Source: Ricinus communis (taxonomy: Eukaryota; Streptophyta; Magnoliopsida; Malpighiales; Euphorbiaceae). From it: DNA of 64,000 nt. Below are positions 1-11,159 of the stretch, one piece after another (positions within the stretch are counted from its first letter, which is position 1; each line of letters opens with the position of its first letter). A program made the translations under genes and the position numbers. Location of the stretch: assembly GCF_019578655.1 (NCBI RefSeq), contig NC_063256.1:31854342-31918341 (forward strand), written 5' to 3'. A model generated the notes under the pieces. That model searched no databases. It was given only the letters and a program-made list of their open reading frames with translations, and had not been told where the DNA came from.

Positions 1-304
1 ATATGATGCCTATCAGGACTAGAGCACAACTCCAAGGCTTTAACGACATACTACAGCAGCTCTTTGAGGGCTTCGAGAGACAGGTTTCATAGTCCCAGAT
101 GCGACCCAGCCTCCACTAGTTCCAGCTGCCACTCAGGACCCTCCACCGTCTACGAGCACAGCTCCTGTCTAGGATGCGCCGGTGCCCCCACCAGCCTCAC
201 CTTTCACTCAGGACCCCCCACTGCCTATTAGCACAACCCCTATTGAGGATGCATCGATTTTCACTCTACCAGCCTTGACGGATGCTCAAGGAAATCTTGT
301 TTAG
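1..304 (+). pseudogene. C-terminal tail of Athila-type env-like ORF (Athila-1)
   Basis: One frame gives a proline/threonine-rich tail with a repeated QDPP.. unit (roughly QDPPPSTSTAPV, then QDPPLPISTTPIEDA), ending in DAQGNLV and a TAG stop at 302-304. An in-frame TAG also lies near 173. The same kind of tail (EDA followed by a short end) occurs in minus orientation near 56.4 kb, in front of the same noncoding region, and the env-like ORF at 45.8-47.3 kb has a comparable proline-rich stretch. Position upstream of a PPT and LTR fits the ORF that Athila elements carry between pol and the 3' LTR. The rest of the ORF is left of the window. Function is not known for the family and the assignment rests on position and similarity of the tails. 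Confidence 0.55.
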
Positions 305-434
305 ATTGTATTTTATTTTCTATTTTTCTTTACTTTATTTTTCAAACATTACTTATTATTGATTTTGCTTTCCTTATTTGTAGTCCCCATGTTGGGTACC
401 CACTTCGTTTTACACTAAGGATAGTGTCTTCTTC

Positions 435-448
435 AAGTGTGGGGTGGG
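435..448 (+). other. Upstream PPT-like purine tract of Athila-1
   Basis: AAGTGTGGGGTGGG, nearly the same as the tract that touches the LTR at 1909-1923. The equivalent is present in Athila-F (near 56262) and Athila-E (near 45430), each time after a conserved ACTAAGGA or GAGGACAATGT phrase. It may be an extra plus-strand priming site or a conserved RNA motif. Confidence 0.5.
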
Positions 449-1908
449 TAAACTGTATGTTCCTTTTCCTATGTTGTGATGTTCTTTTAACTATATTTGA
501 AATTGCTATCACTGATTATGTATATTGTTAGGACATTAGGATACTATGTCTTTATACACTTAAATATGCTACTTTTGAGCTGATTGACAATTTGAGTTAT
601 ATAATTTCAGTTACTTTTCTTGGTTGTTCATTGTCCTTGGAAAATAATTAATGGTGTTTAATACATTAACTTTACCGGGTTAAACCGGTATGACTTAATT
701 GTTTTTCGAGTCATCAAATTTTAACTTAGAATGTTGATTATATCATATGCATGTGTTTCTTAAGTGATGATTCAATTAATGATCTTGAGAACCAATTGCA
801 ACTAATGCCACACTTCAAATGCGAGATTTTGAGCCAGTTGAGCATTCATTATACATATGCTTTTTATATTTCTTGTTTGAGTATGCATTGTACTTGGCTT
901 TGCTTCTAGAACTTGCTCTGTAATGCTTGTTGAGGTTACATGAATTTGTGAATACCGTGAGATGATTTGGGCAACTTAGGATTCACCACACTTAGCCAAA
1001 AGCCTATCCTTTGTGTTTCCATTTGTTAGCCTTGGTTGAGCCTTTACCATTTTTTTCATTTTACACCATTTCACACTTCACATCTTAGCCTTTTCATTTT
1101 ATCTTTCTTTTACCTTTATGCTGGAATTTTTATGATTTGCTCTCTCTTATTTGGGATTAAAATGCCATTTGCTATGTTAGTGAATTCACTAAATTCTTTT
1201 GATATTTTAGATGCTCCCTTCAATCCAAACTATATTTTTGCTTTTTATTTTATTCAGTTGTATGCAGTAGTCCTCTTATAAGCTGCTTGCTTAGTTTTCA
1301 TTAAAAGAAAAGAGAAAAGAGAAAACAAATAACAAAATTCTTTAGTTCTTATTCTCTTTATTGGATTGATAGTATTTTCGAGCATTATTCTACAAATTGA
1401 GGATTTAGTGAATACATTTTGTATTTTTGGGCATTTAATCCTTTGAGCATACATTATTTATTACAAGAATTTCTAGCATTTTCACACTTCTTTCACAAAT
1501 CTCCATACCTTTACCTTAGCCCTATTACAACCGTAGTAAAGACCCTTTGATTTTGGTATTCATTTATTCACTATAGCGGGGATATGATTTATGAGCAAGC
1601 TTATGGTAAGTGGGTTTTATGCATTTGCTTTGAGGGATTTGTTTCTCACCTTATACATACTTTGAGTGACCTGAGTGATCCTTGTGAAGCATTGGTTCTT
1701 GATGTCTGTTATTGAGTTGTTATTTAAATTATTCATATATTGATATTATCTCCATTCTCTACTAATAATTTGCAACTTGACTTACGATTGAGTTTCTTTT
1801 GGGATATGTTGAATACTATTTGTTGTGGCTTAGGGCATGAATTTGAGGACTTGTTGACTACAGTTTTGTAAGTTGAGTTGTTAATTGCTTGACGACAAAC
1901 AAAAGCTT

Positions 1909-1923
1909 AAGTGTGGGGTGATT
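1909..1923 (+). other. Polypurine tract of Athila-1
   Basis: AAGTGTGGGGTGATT lies directly before the LTR start TGATATGCATAG. The same tract, reversed, adjoins the LTR of Athila-F at 54782-54796. In this family it primes plus-strand DNA synthesis. Confidence 0.8.
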
Positions 1924-4358
1924 TGATATGCATAGTTTTACACATATTTGCTGGCATATTATTGCACATTTTCTTAGCATTTATTGTGTTTTTATTCCAA
2001 GATCACCCATGTTTTGTGTTCTTTCGTGTTCCAGGAGATTTTATAGGTCCATCATCAATGCTTTAGCAATTTTAGATCAATTTCAGGTGAAAATGGATGG
2101 AATTAAAAGCTTTTTGACATTGGGTTGACTTTTGGAAAGTCAACACGACCCATGTTGGAGCCCGTGCAGAAATTCCAGGCCATGTAGCTTAAGCACTTTG
2201 AAGCAGCATGTTTTTCGAGGGTACCATGCCCCATGACCAACACGGGCTAGAACACGGCCTTGCTCGATTCAGTTCATTATGTCATTTGGAGACTAACACG
2301 TCCCAAAACACGGGCTGGAACACACCCGTGTTTACGCAATGTATAAAAGAAACGAGCCAAAAAAGACAAGAAAGGTGCGGGATCAGCGATTTTGACTCTT
2401 TATCTTCCTTTATAATTTGCTAGACGTGTTTTCAGGTAATTTAAGGCGGCTTCTGGGAGACTGATTCCACCTTCAAATGTCAGATTCGTGATTCTGGGTT
2501 TTGGATTGAAGATTGAAGAGGAGTTTTAGAGCAAATCAAGCAATTATGGAGATCAACTGCAGTGTAGATCAAGGCTTTGAGTTGTTCATCCAATTCTAGG
2601 AAAAGGGTGTATATGTTTCAATATCTTTATTTTTTCATTGTAATTCAATTTTTATTTGCTTTAGACATGAACATGTGTAGCTAGATTGGTTGAACCCATT
2701 GGGGTTCCTTGCTATATTGGCTTTGTACTGAATTGTTTAAATTGGTCGAACCTAGGATAAGAAGAAGAGTCCTGTGAAGGAATACCAGCCTCCAATTCCA
2801 TATCCTATGAGGTTGAAGTAGGAAAAGGTTGATCAATAGTTTGGTAAGTTTCTGGATTTATTTAAGCAGTTGTGAATTAACTTACCTTTTATTGAGGCTA
2901 TATCGCAGATGCCCAGGTATGCGAGGTTCCTGAAAGAGATTATAAGCAACAAAAGGAAGCTGGAGGACTTGGGACCAGTGAATCTTAATGCAGAATGCTC
3001 AAACATTCTTCAAAATAAGCTACCAATAAAGAGGCGTGATCCAGGGAGTTCCACTGTTCCTTGTATTATTGGTGATTTGCATATTAGTGATGATTTAGCT
3101 GATTTAGGAGCTAGGATCAATTTAATGTCTAGCAGTTTATTTGAGAAATTAGGTTTGAATGAGCCTAAACCTACTAAGATGAGCATAAAGTTAGCATATA
3201 GGATTATGAAATTTCGTAGGGGAATAGTGGAAGATGTACTTGTTAAGGTAGACAAGTTTATATTTCCGGTAGATTTTATTGTTATGGATACGAAGGGTGA
3301 GAGTAGCGTACCTTTAATTCTAGGTAGACATTTTCTTGCAACATCTAGGGCTGTTATAGATGTGTGTGATGGGAAGTTACAGCTTAGAGTAGGTGATGAG
3401 ACTATTACCTTTGACCTTAGCACTTTTATGAGACATTCACTGACCATGATGATATTGTATATTCTGTGGATGTTTTGGATGATATTGTGGGGTTTCATTT
3501 ACAGGAGATATTACTTGATGATCCTTTACAGGTGGTATTACAGGCTGAGGATGAGGAGGAGTTGTCCAACGAGGATGTATTGGAACAACTTGCTTGTTTG
3601 TTGGCTAGTGAGCCGAGCAGGTCTGCTAACCATTTTATTGATATTGACAGGTCAGGGATGCAGAAATTGAGACCTTCACTTAAGGAGCCACCTGCCCTAG
3701 AGTTGAAGGAGTTGCCTAAGCACTTGACTTATGCCTATCTGGATGAGGCGGAGAAGCTGCCGGTGATCATTGTATTGATTACTATTCATAGAATTCTTTT
3801 GGCAATTGAGAAATTCTAATTGAGTTTGGAAATTTAATTGCAAGAAGAAGTTAATTTTCACTTAGAGGTAAGGATAGTTAATTTGCCGGATTAAGAATTA
3901 ACAAAGCTTAATAGATGTGGATTGAAGCTTAAGGCTTACTCAATAATCAATCGTTGGGAAGAGATTCTAACTTTAGGTTCTTAGGTTTAGGAATTCAGTT
4001 GTCTCGAGAGGGAAACCAAATTCAGTTTAGAATCCGTCCACCGGTAGCATAACCGGACTCAACAATCTGTTATCTTCCATTTGATAACCAACTAGTATAG
4101 GTCCTCTTAAGGTTTGCTTGCTTGTCTTAATTATTCTCTTTGCTCATTCATTCTCGCATTACACTTAGAATTTAGTTTTTAGTCATTAGTAAATCTAGAA
4201 ACCTTCGTTATTAATTTTAGGCTAGATAACAAGGAACGAAGTAGTAACTCTAGGATTTCACTTTCCCGAGGAATATGATTTTTTTTAATACTTGCCATTG
4301 TACTAGACCACATCGATAGGTTCACTGTCTTAGTTGTAGTTGCATAAGCATCGCATCA
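1924..4358 (+). mobile_element. 3' LTR of Athila-1, interrupted by a gag/protease block
   Basis: The LTR starts TGATATGCATAG right after the PPT and ends GCATCGCATCA at 4358. Both halves (1924 to about 2745, and about 3775 to 4358) align by eye with the reverse complement of the 1457-base LTR of Athila-F at 53325-54781, including the U5 end (GCATCGATAGGTTMACT type sequence, then GTAGYTGCATAA). Without the block at 2746-3774 the LTR would be about 1.4 kb, the expected length. About 90 bases of LTR are missing at the block. The U3 half holds several ACACGGGCTGG/ACACGG motifs near 2150-2330. The 5' LTR lies outside the window. Confidence 0.75.
2746..3774 (+). pseudogene. Athila gag C-terminus, protease and RT-linker fragment inside an LTR
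   Basis: The fragment starts with the late-gag phrase KEYQPPIPYP, runs through an open reading frame at 2909-3670 (253 residues) and ends in the pre-RT linker, visible in a shifted frame from 3466 (ELKELPKHLTYAYL, LPVII). In the main frame residues 1-45 are the end of gag. Residues 58-150 are a retropepsin-like protease with the conserved core LADLGARINLM (likely catalytic Asp65) and a second core PLILGRHFLAT. A frameshift separates protease from linker near 3470. RT, RNase H and integrase are absent. The same three blocks occur intact in order in Athila-E (52.9-51.7 kb). It is a misplaced piece of pol, not a gene. Confidence 0.75.
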
Positions 4359-4532
4359 TGTGTCAATATAGCTTGACACTTGTCATCACAAAATATTTTT
4401 ATGATGATATGTGTCAATATAGCTTAATACGTGTTATTATAAAACTCTTTTGTGATGACATCACCAAAGAGTTTTATGATGACATGTGTCAATACTGCTT
4501 GACACATGTCATCACAAAAGAGTTTTGCAATG
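4357..4532 (+). repeat. Tandem repeats with internal dyads
   Basis: Three direct copies begin with ATGTGTCAATA at about 4358, 4407 and 4482 (unit 50 to 75 bases). Each also contains facing segments such as TGACACTTGTCATCAC against GATGACATGTGTCA, so the units can fold as hairpins. A TATA-like ATATATAAG follows at about 4576. This looks like an enhancer-type repeat in the U3 of an LTR. Confidence 0.6.
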
Positions 4533-4979
4533 ACATGTGTTTATACAACTATGTTAAGGATTATAAATCCTTGACAATATATAAGAGAGTTTCTTACTCC
4601 TATTATTATTAAAGAGTGTCAATTTGACATACTTATTATTATAGCAAGGTTATCATAGTATGAAACTTGAGAGAGGAGAAGGAGTACTTCATCTTCAAGA
4701 ATTGAATAGCTTTGCTTGAGGTTGGTTGTGTGAGATAATCTAGAGGATTTGCAATTGCAAATCTCTATTTGATTCTCTAATAGAAACATCATCAACAATT
4801 AAGAATTGAATTTTGCTCTTCAAAGGTTGTAGTCTATTTCTTTATGTTCTTCATGTTCATAAAAGAAAGTCATTTCCTTTTTCAAATTAAATCCTCAATT
4901 ACAACTTGTAACCTTAATTTCCATGAGATGTGAAATGTTTAGAGCTTTCGCTGTGCTACTGCATGTGTTTTTTTCAACA
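4359..4979 (+). mobile_element. Possible short LTR (about 620 bases)
   Basis: The segment begins TGTGTCAATA with tandem repeats, has a TATA-like box near 4576, and could end at TTTTCAACA near 4979, just where Tat-A sequence begins. The order of repeats, TATA box and untranslated stretch resembles a compact LTR. No PBS, PPT, second copy or target duplication was found, so the boundaries are guesses and it could instead be a stretch of unrelated repeat. Confidence 0.3.
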
Positions 4980-6972
4980 GTTCTATTTTTTTAGGCTTTC
5001 TCAACTTGCTTCAGCTCTTGTGCCCCTTTACCTATCATCTCAGCTTCTTTGTTAGAGTCACTATCTACCCATATATCCTTTGCCCCGTTGTCTTGGACTT
5101 CACATTTGTCCCTGAAACTGTACTAGATTTCTATGGCCATTACCAACTTCTTATCACCTTCCTTCCATATCTCTAGAAGGTAAGAGTCATTAATTGCTTA
5201 GTCATCATCATCCGATCCCTAGCCACTCGGCACAATGCCATCAATATGAAAAGTCAGCTGAAAAGGGCCTTGAAAATGGACCTTTAAATCAAATTTTCCT
5301 TAAGGCTGCCTTACTAGGTCTTCATACTCATCCCAAGGAGGTTGTTCCACTCGCCATTACCTAGAGTCTATTATGTCCTGAATTTCATGCTTGAGACGAT
5401 TGTACTGATCCGTCATGTGCCTAAAAGCCTGGTGATACTCATAATATTGACCATTGTGAGGGTTAGTACCACTTATTGGTGATAGGGGGCTTGAGTTTCC
5501 TGCTCCTTACTATGTTTTGGAACACCACGGATAATGTTGCCCCTAGCTCAATGAAGGTTCTTTGTAGGCTTATTGGCTTTGCCTTTGGCTCTATTTCGGG
5601 TATCGGTATGTCTTGGAAGGAATCCATGACCTCTTTTTCACTAAAATTAGGGGTGATCATGGATACCTGGTTTAGAGGGTGTGTTATTGTAGTTAGGCAA
5701 TGGGTTGCTTTTGGTGTTAGGCTGGTCAGGGTCAGTTAATTTTCTAGTGTCATTAAGGTCTTATATTTTGTGTTTTAGGCAGATATAGTTGTCGTTGTAG
5801 TGTTGGGTGCTTGGTGGAATTTGCAGTATGTATTTGGCTTGTATATAGGTGCGTTGGGGTTTGATGGGTTTTCGAAGGTTATGGTTGGAGCAGGCCATTT
5901 TGCACTAGCCTTCCGAAAATTTTCCAAAGAGGCTACTTTAAATGGGAGAACCTCCTAGGTTGCTGGACAACATTCACATCAAGATTTTTGCTCACTCCAA
6001 CCTGATAATTCATCCTTCTACTGGTTCAAATATTTTTCCTTTCATCGTTCTCGATTTCTTCAACCTGAAGCCCATCATCATATAGGTCCATGAAAGTTTT
6101 CAAATTCATCATTTGAAGCCTCTCAACCCAGCTTGGAAGAACATTTCGGCCATCATACGAACTTGGTTCTTCTCGTAATGCTTATTCTTCATTAACCAGC
6201 CTTATTCCCTCATTAACCAGACTCATTTGGTTTTTTCTTAGTGGAATCAAGATCCCTCATTAACACTTTCAAATGAGTGTTGTAGTCATATTGCCTGACA
6301 ATAGAATTATATAAATCTTGCCATTCAGCTGTGGTAGATTTTTCCAGTTCATGGTACCAATTTACAACAATCTTTCTGAGGGCAACATAAATAACTTGAC
6401 AATTTAGGTCCTACTTAGTTGAGTAATTCCTATGATAGTAGCATACTACTTTAGATGAACTTTCAAATCACCAGTCCTGTTGAACTTGTTTACCTCGGGC
6501 ATCCTGAACTTCGTAGACAATTTGTCCTCACTCGTCAAAACTAACTCATTAAAATCATAGGTCGGGTCCAACCCTTTGATTTCCAATATGCCTTGCATTT
6601 TGTCAAGTCTTGCACTCTAGCCACTCACAACTTCATTAGTGGCAAGGGCAGTCTCCTTCTTGATCTAGCATGAACTCATCGAAATCCTATAAATTTTGGG
6701 GCACTCCCTTCCTAGTAGGGTCTTCAGCATTAGCAGCAGTAATTTCAGTGACAATAACAGCTGGATCAACAACAGCAGGAGGATTAGCTACCCTAGGGGC
6801 AGCAAGTGGGGCTTGATTTGTAGCTATCCTAGCCAGAAGTTGTTAAAGCTCTTCTCGAGTTACTAACCAACACCATCGAGGCTATTGGACCAAAGTGCAC
6901 AATGCAGCGATGCAAGAATCACTTGTTAAATAATAAAATAAAAAATAAGGAGACACTAGAATCAACTTCTCT
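4980..6972 (-). pseudogene. Tat-A gag and leader remnant
   Basis: The minus strand is colinear with the gag region of Tat-C (29.8-32.6 kb): the phrases around 5010-5200 match 29800-30000, and 6500-6620 matches 31330-31440 (KFRMPEMNKFNR-like gag core). Open frames are short (65 residues at 5463-5660, containing MITPNFSEKEVMDSFQDI) and broken by many stops and frameshifts. Protease, RT and integrase do not follow: the sequence ends near 4980 against the possible small LTR. The element is read right to left from the PBS at 6973-6992. Confidence 0.65.
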
Positions 6973-6992
6973 TATCCCCAACGAAGTTGCCA
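6973..6992 (-). other. Primer binding site of Tat-A
   Basis: On the minus strand TGGCAACTTCGTTGGGGATA, one base after the LTR end CCTACA. Equivalent sites are at 14407-14426 and 32625-32644. The pattern TGGCGACTCC..TGGGGA is the kind of tRNA-Arg-like site used by Tat/Ogre elements. Confidence 0.6.
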
Positions 6993-6993
6993 T

Positions 6994-8112
6994 TGTAGGC
7001 GGCGGTTTCGGGCGAGCACTCAAGTGTCTCTAGCTACTACGGTACTGCAAGGCTTTTCAACCTAATAGGGAACATGCTAACTAGTTATAGAGACTAACAC
7101 GAAGATGGGAGTCACTACCTAAGTAATTCTCTGGGACACTTTTACTAATTAAGTGACGTTCTCAATTCCATAAGGAAGCTTCACCATATCCAAAGATGGA
7201 TCCGAAAGCCAACTTATTTGTGTATTCTCCTTTTTAATTTTATTTTTTTAACGGGCTATTCCTTATAAATGCAACAGTTATATTTCTACAAGCAACCATT
7301 ACAGCCTGTGAGGTCCATCTAAGTCTAGCCCATTTATATTAAGCCCAATCCCTATTTAAATTATTAACTTAATTAACTATTCAATTATATACAAAGGCCC
7401 ACCTAGTCTAGCCCAATTACAAGATATGCTTTTGATTATCATATCTTTAACCTAAATGGACTATCTTTTTACATGCCAAGGCCCATTTGAGTGATCTTAT
7501 TCTAAGTAGGTCCGTTAATTAACTAAAGACATAGAAAAGGCCACCAAGTCTATATGGATTTTAATTTTAGCCCAATTAACCATCTTATTAACTAACAAAC
7601 TATATTTTCATGCTAAAGTCCAATTTTAAGGCCTAATGTCTATATGTTCGATTTTTATTAAGCAGACAGATACTCAAGTATTTGGCATACATCTAAAATA
7701 AAGCAAAATAAAGGCAAGAAATTAAATCTAACTATTACAACCCTTTCTACAACTAATAAACTCAAAGAAAACACCTAATCTGAGTTATAAAGTATAGAAA
7801 ATCACTAAAAGGTTAAAAAAGTCTGAATTAGGGTAAAAGTTGGGGAACACCCAATTAGTGATGTCATTGAGCCGATCGACTCCAGGCACTTTCTCAAGTC
7901 GATTTCGCATAGTTTCTCAGTCCTCCCTCACCCAGAAGCTAATCCATAAGCACAAAGAACATCAAACATTGATTAATACTTAAAATAATGAAATAAAGAC
8001 ATTAGATAGAAAAGAAATAAATTAAATAGAGCTAGAACACATAAAAAAAATAAAAAAAGAAATAACTAACAGAAACAAAAACTTCACATTGTAGATCCTA
8101 AAACCAATCATG
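6994..8112 (-). mobile_element. Tat-A 5' LTR, U5-side half
   Basis: The left end (TGTAGG, reverse complement CCTACA) adjoins the PBS. The segment aligns by eye with the distal halves of the Tat-B and Tat-C LTRs, including the block AGGTTGAAAAGCCTTGC (minus strand) and a GAGCCGATCGACTC motif at about 7868. It stops at 8112 at the TCATG target duplication of the Copia insertion and resumes at 23840. The two halves add up to 2288 bases, against 2266 and 2254 for the intact Tat LTRs. Confidence 0.8.
8108..8112. repeat. Target site duplication TCATG (left copy)
   Basis: TCATG, identical to 23835-23839. The pair flanks the Copia element and sits at the point where the Tat LTR alignment is interrupted. 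Confidence 0.7.
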
Positions 8113-8548
8113 TATTGGGAATTGATGTTAAAACATAGGAAAAAGTGCAACAGAAACAATTTAAAATTTTTCTCAATTCTCATCAAGGATCTCATTGATT
8201 AAGATAGTCATAACACACAAAAGAAGCAAAGATGGAGAGGGCTTACAAAGGGAGTTTTTGGCCAATCCAAAGAGTGCTTCTTGCTTTATTAATTCTTGAT
8301 TTTTTAAGGATGATTGATGCGCTTTAAAGCTACTCAAGTGACCAACCTCTTTTGGTGATTCACACAAGCTTTTAAGCAAAGATTTCATTAAACCACTATT
8401 AGGAGATTGAAAAGAGATGTAGGATATTAAATACTAGTTCCAAGCAAGGGGGATGAATCAATTAATCTTATTGATTGATTCACCTACGTTATTCTTCTCA
8501 AGAAATTTTTTTTCTCTCTTAAATGTGCAATCAACCTTTTCCTTTTAA
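8113..8548 (-). mobile_element. Copia 3' LTR, U5-side fragment
   Basis: Matches 21872-22310 closely (for example the shared phrase CAATTTAAAATTTTTCTCAA, then AGAGTGCTTCTTGCTTT and TTGATTGATTCACCTA). The terminus on the minus strand is AATTCCCAATA, matching AATTCTAATA at the other LTR. It is cut at 8549 by a plus-strand gypsy LTR. The rest of this LTR was not found elsewhere in the window. Confidence 0.75.
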
Positions 8549-10834
8549 CGTAACACCCGAGAATTTTTTTCGTGTCTATTTTATTTTATTTCATTTTATT
8601 TTAATCTCATTTTTGGTGGTTGTGCATTTTATTTTTGGTGTTTATGTTTGATTTGGTATAAATTGGGTCAAATCTACCTTAAAGGAGGAAATGGTAATTT
8701 TTAGGTAGGAAAGAATGGAATTTTTTTTTCTTTCCATATCCATTATACCCATTTTTGTTTTATTTCATTTTTTTGTCTCCTCTCTTTCTTCAGTTCCTTT
8801 CTTTTTATTTTCTTCTCTACATTCTTTCTTTCTTTCCTCTCATTCTCTACAATCTAACTCCCCTTAACAATTCTACCAAATATTTCTCTTATCAAGTAAT
8901 TAAAAGTAAGGATCATCATCAACTTCATTTTTCAAGATAAAGAAGATCCATTTTCCTTTTCTCCATTCTTCTTCTCTCTCTTAATTCAAGTATAGTATTA
9001 TAACTCTTTGTTATAAGGGTTTTAGGTTAATATAGATGTAAAGCATGGTTTTGTATGTTAATTTCTTGTTATAGGTGGTTTGATTTGAATGCATGTGATT
9101 GCTATAGGTCTTGTGTTTGGCATCAGACCCATTTGAAATAGTTTATGCATGTGTTCTAGCATGATTTCTTGGTGATTTGAGCTTGATTGATGTTAATTTG
9201 TTTGTTTATGTTAATTGCAAGATTATTAAGTTATTCTGTGTTGGGTTTGTTGTAATTCAAATGGATTTGAGTTTGAGGGATTTTGAGAGGTGAAAATCTC
9301 TCATTTTTCTAGTTTATAGCTTGTGGCACAGGGCATGCAGGTTTTCTTTGACAATTCTACACGGATCGTGTCAGTCGGGCAGAAACTTAGCTTTTGCCAT
9401 CATGCACAGGGCGTGCAGTATTTCTTCTTAGTTTGACATGGGGCGTGTCAGATAATAGAAATGGATTTTAGGATTTCGTCATGGACCAGGCAGAACTTGC
9501 CTTGTTTGGGTGACACAGACCAACCCTTAAAGTCGTTTTTGTGGTCATTTTAGCTCTTTTACAGCTTAAATCTTTTGGGCTATGCAATATTGGTGCTTGG
9601 TATTGGAATTGTTGATTATTCATTGATTATTGCTTTGGTTTGGCGATGGGTTAGAGTTAGTCTATTCTATTTCCCTTCTTGTTGATTTTATTTTGAATTG
9701 TGGTTAGATCGTTCGATGTCATCTAGCACACCGAGAGCGGAGTAGCGGCGTGCCATATTAGTGAGTTGTATAATATGTATGTATGTATATGTATGTATAT
9801 ATATATAGTCCTTTGCATATGCATCTTATTTCAAATAAATGGTGAACATGAGCATGTTGATGAGTATATGCCTATAATTGTGAATGATGTATAGTATTGT
9901 GTGGAAATGGGATTTCAAATTTGCATTACAGGATTAAGTTAGAACCACCTAACCGATAGGGATATCATCAGACCATGTGTACACTGGTTATGTTAAGAAC
10001 TTAAGAATGAAAGCGAGCTATTTAATAAAAATATGTGTTTGAGTGATTATTTAGAGGGACGGGCACCGAGTTCGAGGATGACGGGCGCTTCTAGGTGGCA
10101 TAATTTAGAGGTACTAGAAGGTTGGGCACCGAGCCTTGAGAGGTGACGGGCACTTACTAGATAAATCTTCATGAGGTGACTGAAGGTTTGAGCACCAAAC
10201 CCCAAATATGGGGCGACAAGCAACTTTGGCAATAAATCCTCAATTAGAATGCTATAAGTGATAAGAGCAATTCATAGGTTCTTTCTCCTATCTATTTTCT
10301 CATTATTATATTATGCTAGTAATTGTCTCTGATATGTGTATATATACGTATAAGTGATATTTATATGCGTGTAGCCGTGTGAACCCTTAATATGTGTGTA
10401 TATATATATGTTATACATTTCACTCAGTAAGGTCTGACTCCCCTTAAAAAATTTTCAAGTTAAGAAGTTAAGAAGATTTGGGCAAGCTATAATTGATCCC
10501 TCGTGGCGAATCCTTTAATTTAGTTTATTTTGTAGTGGATGTTGTAAATCCCTTAGGGGCTAACACTCTAGAACCACAATAAGTTAATTGTGACTTTGAT
10601 GATGTATTAGAATTTTTATTGACTTATGTTAACCTTTTATTTAAGATTTGGGTTATTGACTCTAGTTTTAGACGTTGAGCTTATTAATGTTTAATTTGAT
10701 TATGCTAATTATGTTGGCATGGTAAATGATGGATTAAAATTAGATTACCAACCTTTAGGCTTGCTATGGGCACCGGCAACCACGACTCTCGTGTCCTAGC
10801 ACTGGTCACGTGCCCCTGAATTTGGGTCGTGACA
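8549..10834 (+). mobile_element. 5' LTR of chromovirus-like gypsy element
   Basis: The segment starts CGTAACACCCGAG, a decayed form of the TGTAACACCC start common in plant gypsy LTRs, and ends GGGTCGTGACA, four bases before a perfect initiator-Met PBS. Length is about 2.3 kb. It contains CACAGGGCATGCAGG, CACGGATCGTGTC, CACAGGGCGTGCAG and CATGGGGCGTGTC at 9315-9450, and AT-rich microsatellites at 9764-9806 and 10330-10415. The 3' LTR was not found, because the element is cut at 12140. Confidence 0.75.
9764..9806. repeat. (ATGT)n/(AT)n microsatellite
   Basis: Alternating ATGTATGTAT and ATATATAT runs inside the chromovirus LTR. A second, similar stretch lies at about 10330-10415. Confidence 0.8.
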
Positions 10835-10838
10835 AAGT

Positions 10839-10851
10839 TGGTATCAGAGCC
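10839..10851 (+). other. Primer binding site (initiator Met tRNA) of chromovirus
   Basis: TGGTATCAGAGCC, the standard complement of the 3' end of initiator tRNA-Met, four bases after the LTR end. Confidence 0.85.
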
Positions 10852-11159
10852 CTAGGTTTATTCTTTGGACCTAGGAGTTAGGTGCACTACGAGTAGGGAA
10901 TTCCTTCTTATCTTGGTAATTTTCTCTTTTATTGTGGTTATGCGTTGGGTAGTTCTAATAGACACGGGCAATTATGTTCTTGTGGATGTTGTATTTATGC
11001 ATGCATGCTATACTATTGTGATTATATTTTATTTGATTAGTTGTTTTGTCGAACATTGGTGGTTTGAGGAGTTATGGGTGGATATTGAGGCTATTATAGA
11101 AGTGCTTTCTTATGTGTATTATTGTTGTTGTGTTATTGATGCATGTTTGTTTTAGAATT

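Larger units (their letters stand above)
305..1923 (+). other. 3' noncoding region of Athila-1 between env-like ORF and 3' LTR
   Basis: No coding sequence is supported. The 1.6 kb region is colinear with the reverse complement of about 54.8-56.4 kb (same phrases, same order), so it is a conserved noncoding part of this Athila family. It begins shortly after the env-like stop and carries two purine-rich tracts, one at each end, about 1.47 kb apart. Confidence 0.7.

Noticed and set aside
3010..3498. 162-codon frame on the minus strand
   Set aside because: It is the reverse frame of the protease fragment at 2909-3670, which has clear retropepsin motifs on the plus strand.
10834..10860. tRNA-like sequence at the initiator-Met motif
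   Set aside because: Only the primer binding site is present, not a tRNA gene. The same holds at 21861-21871 and 60448-60458.
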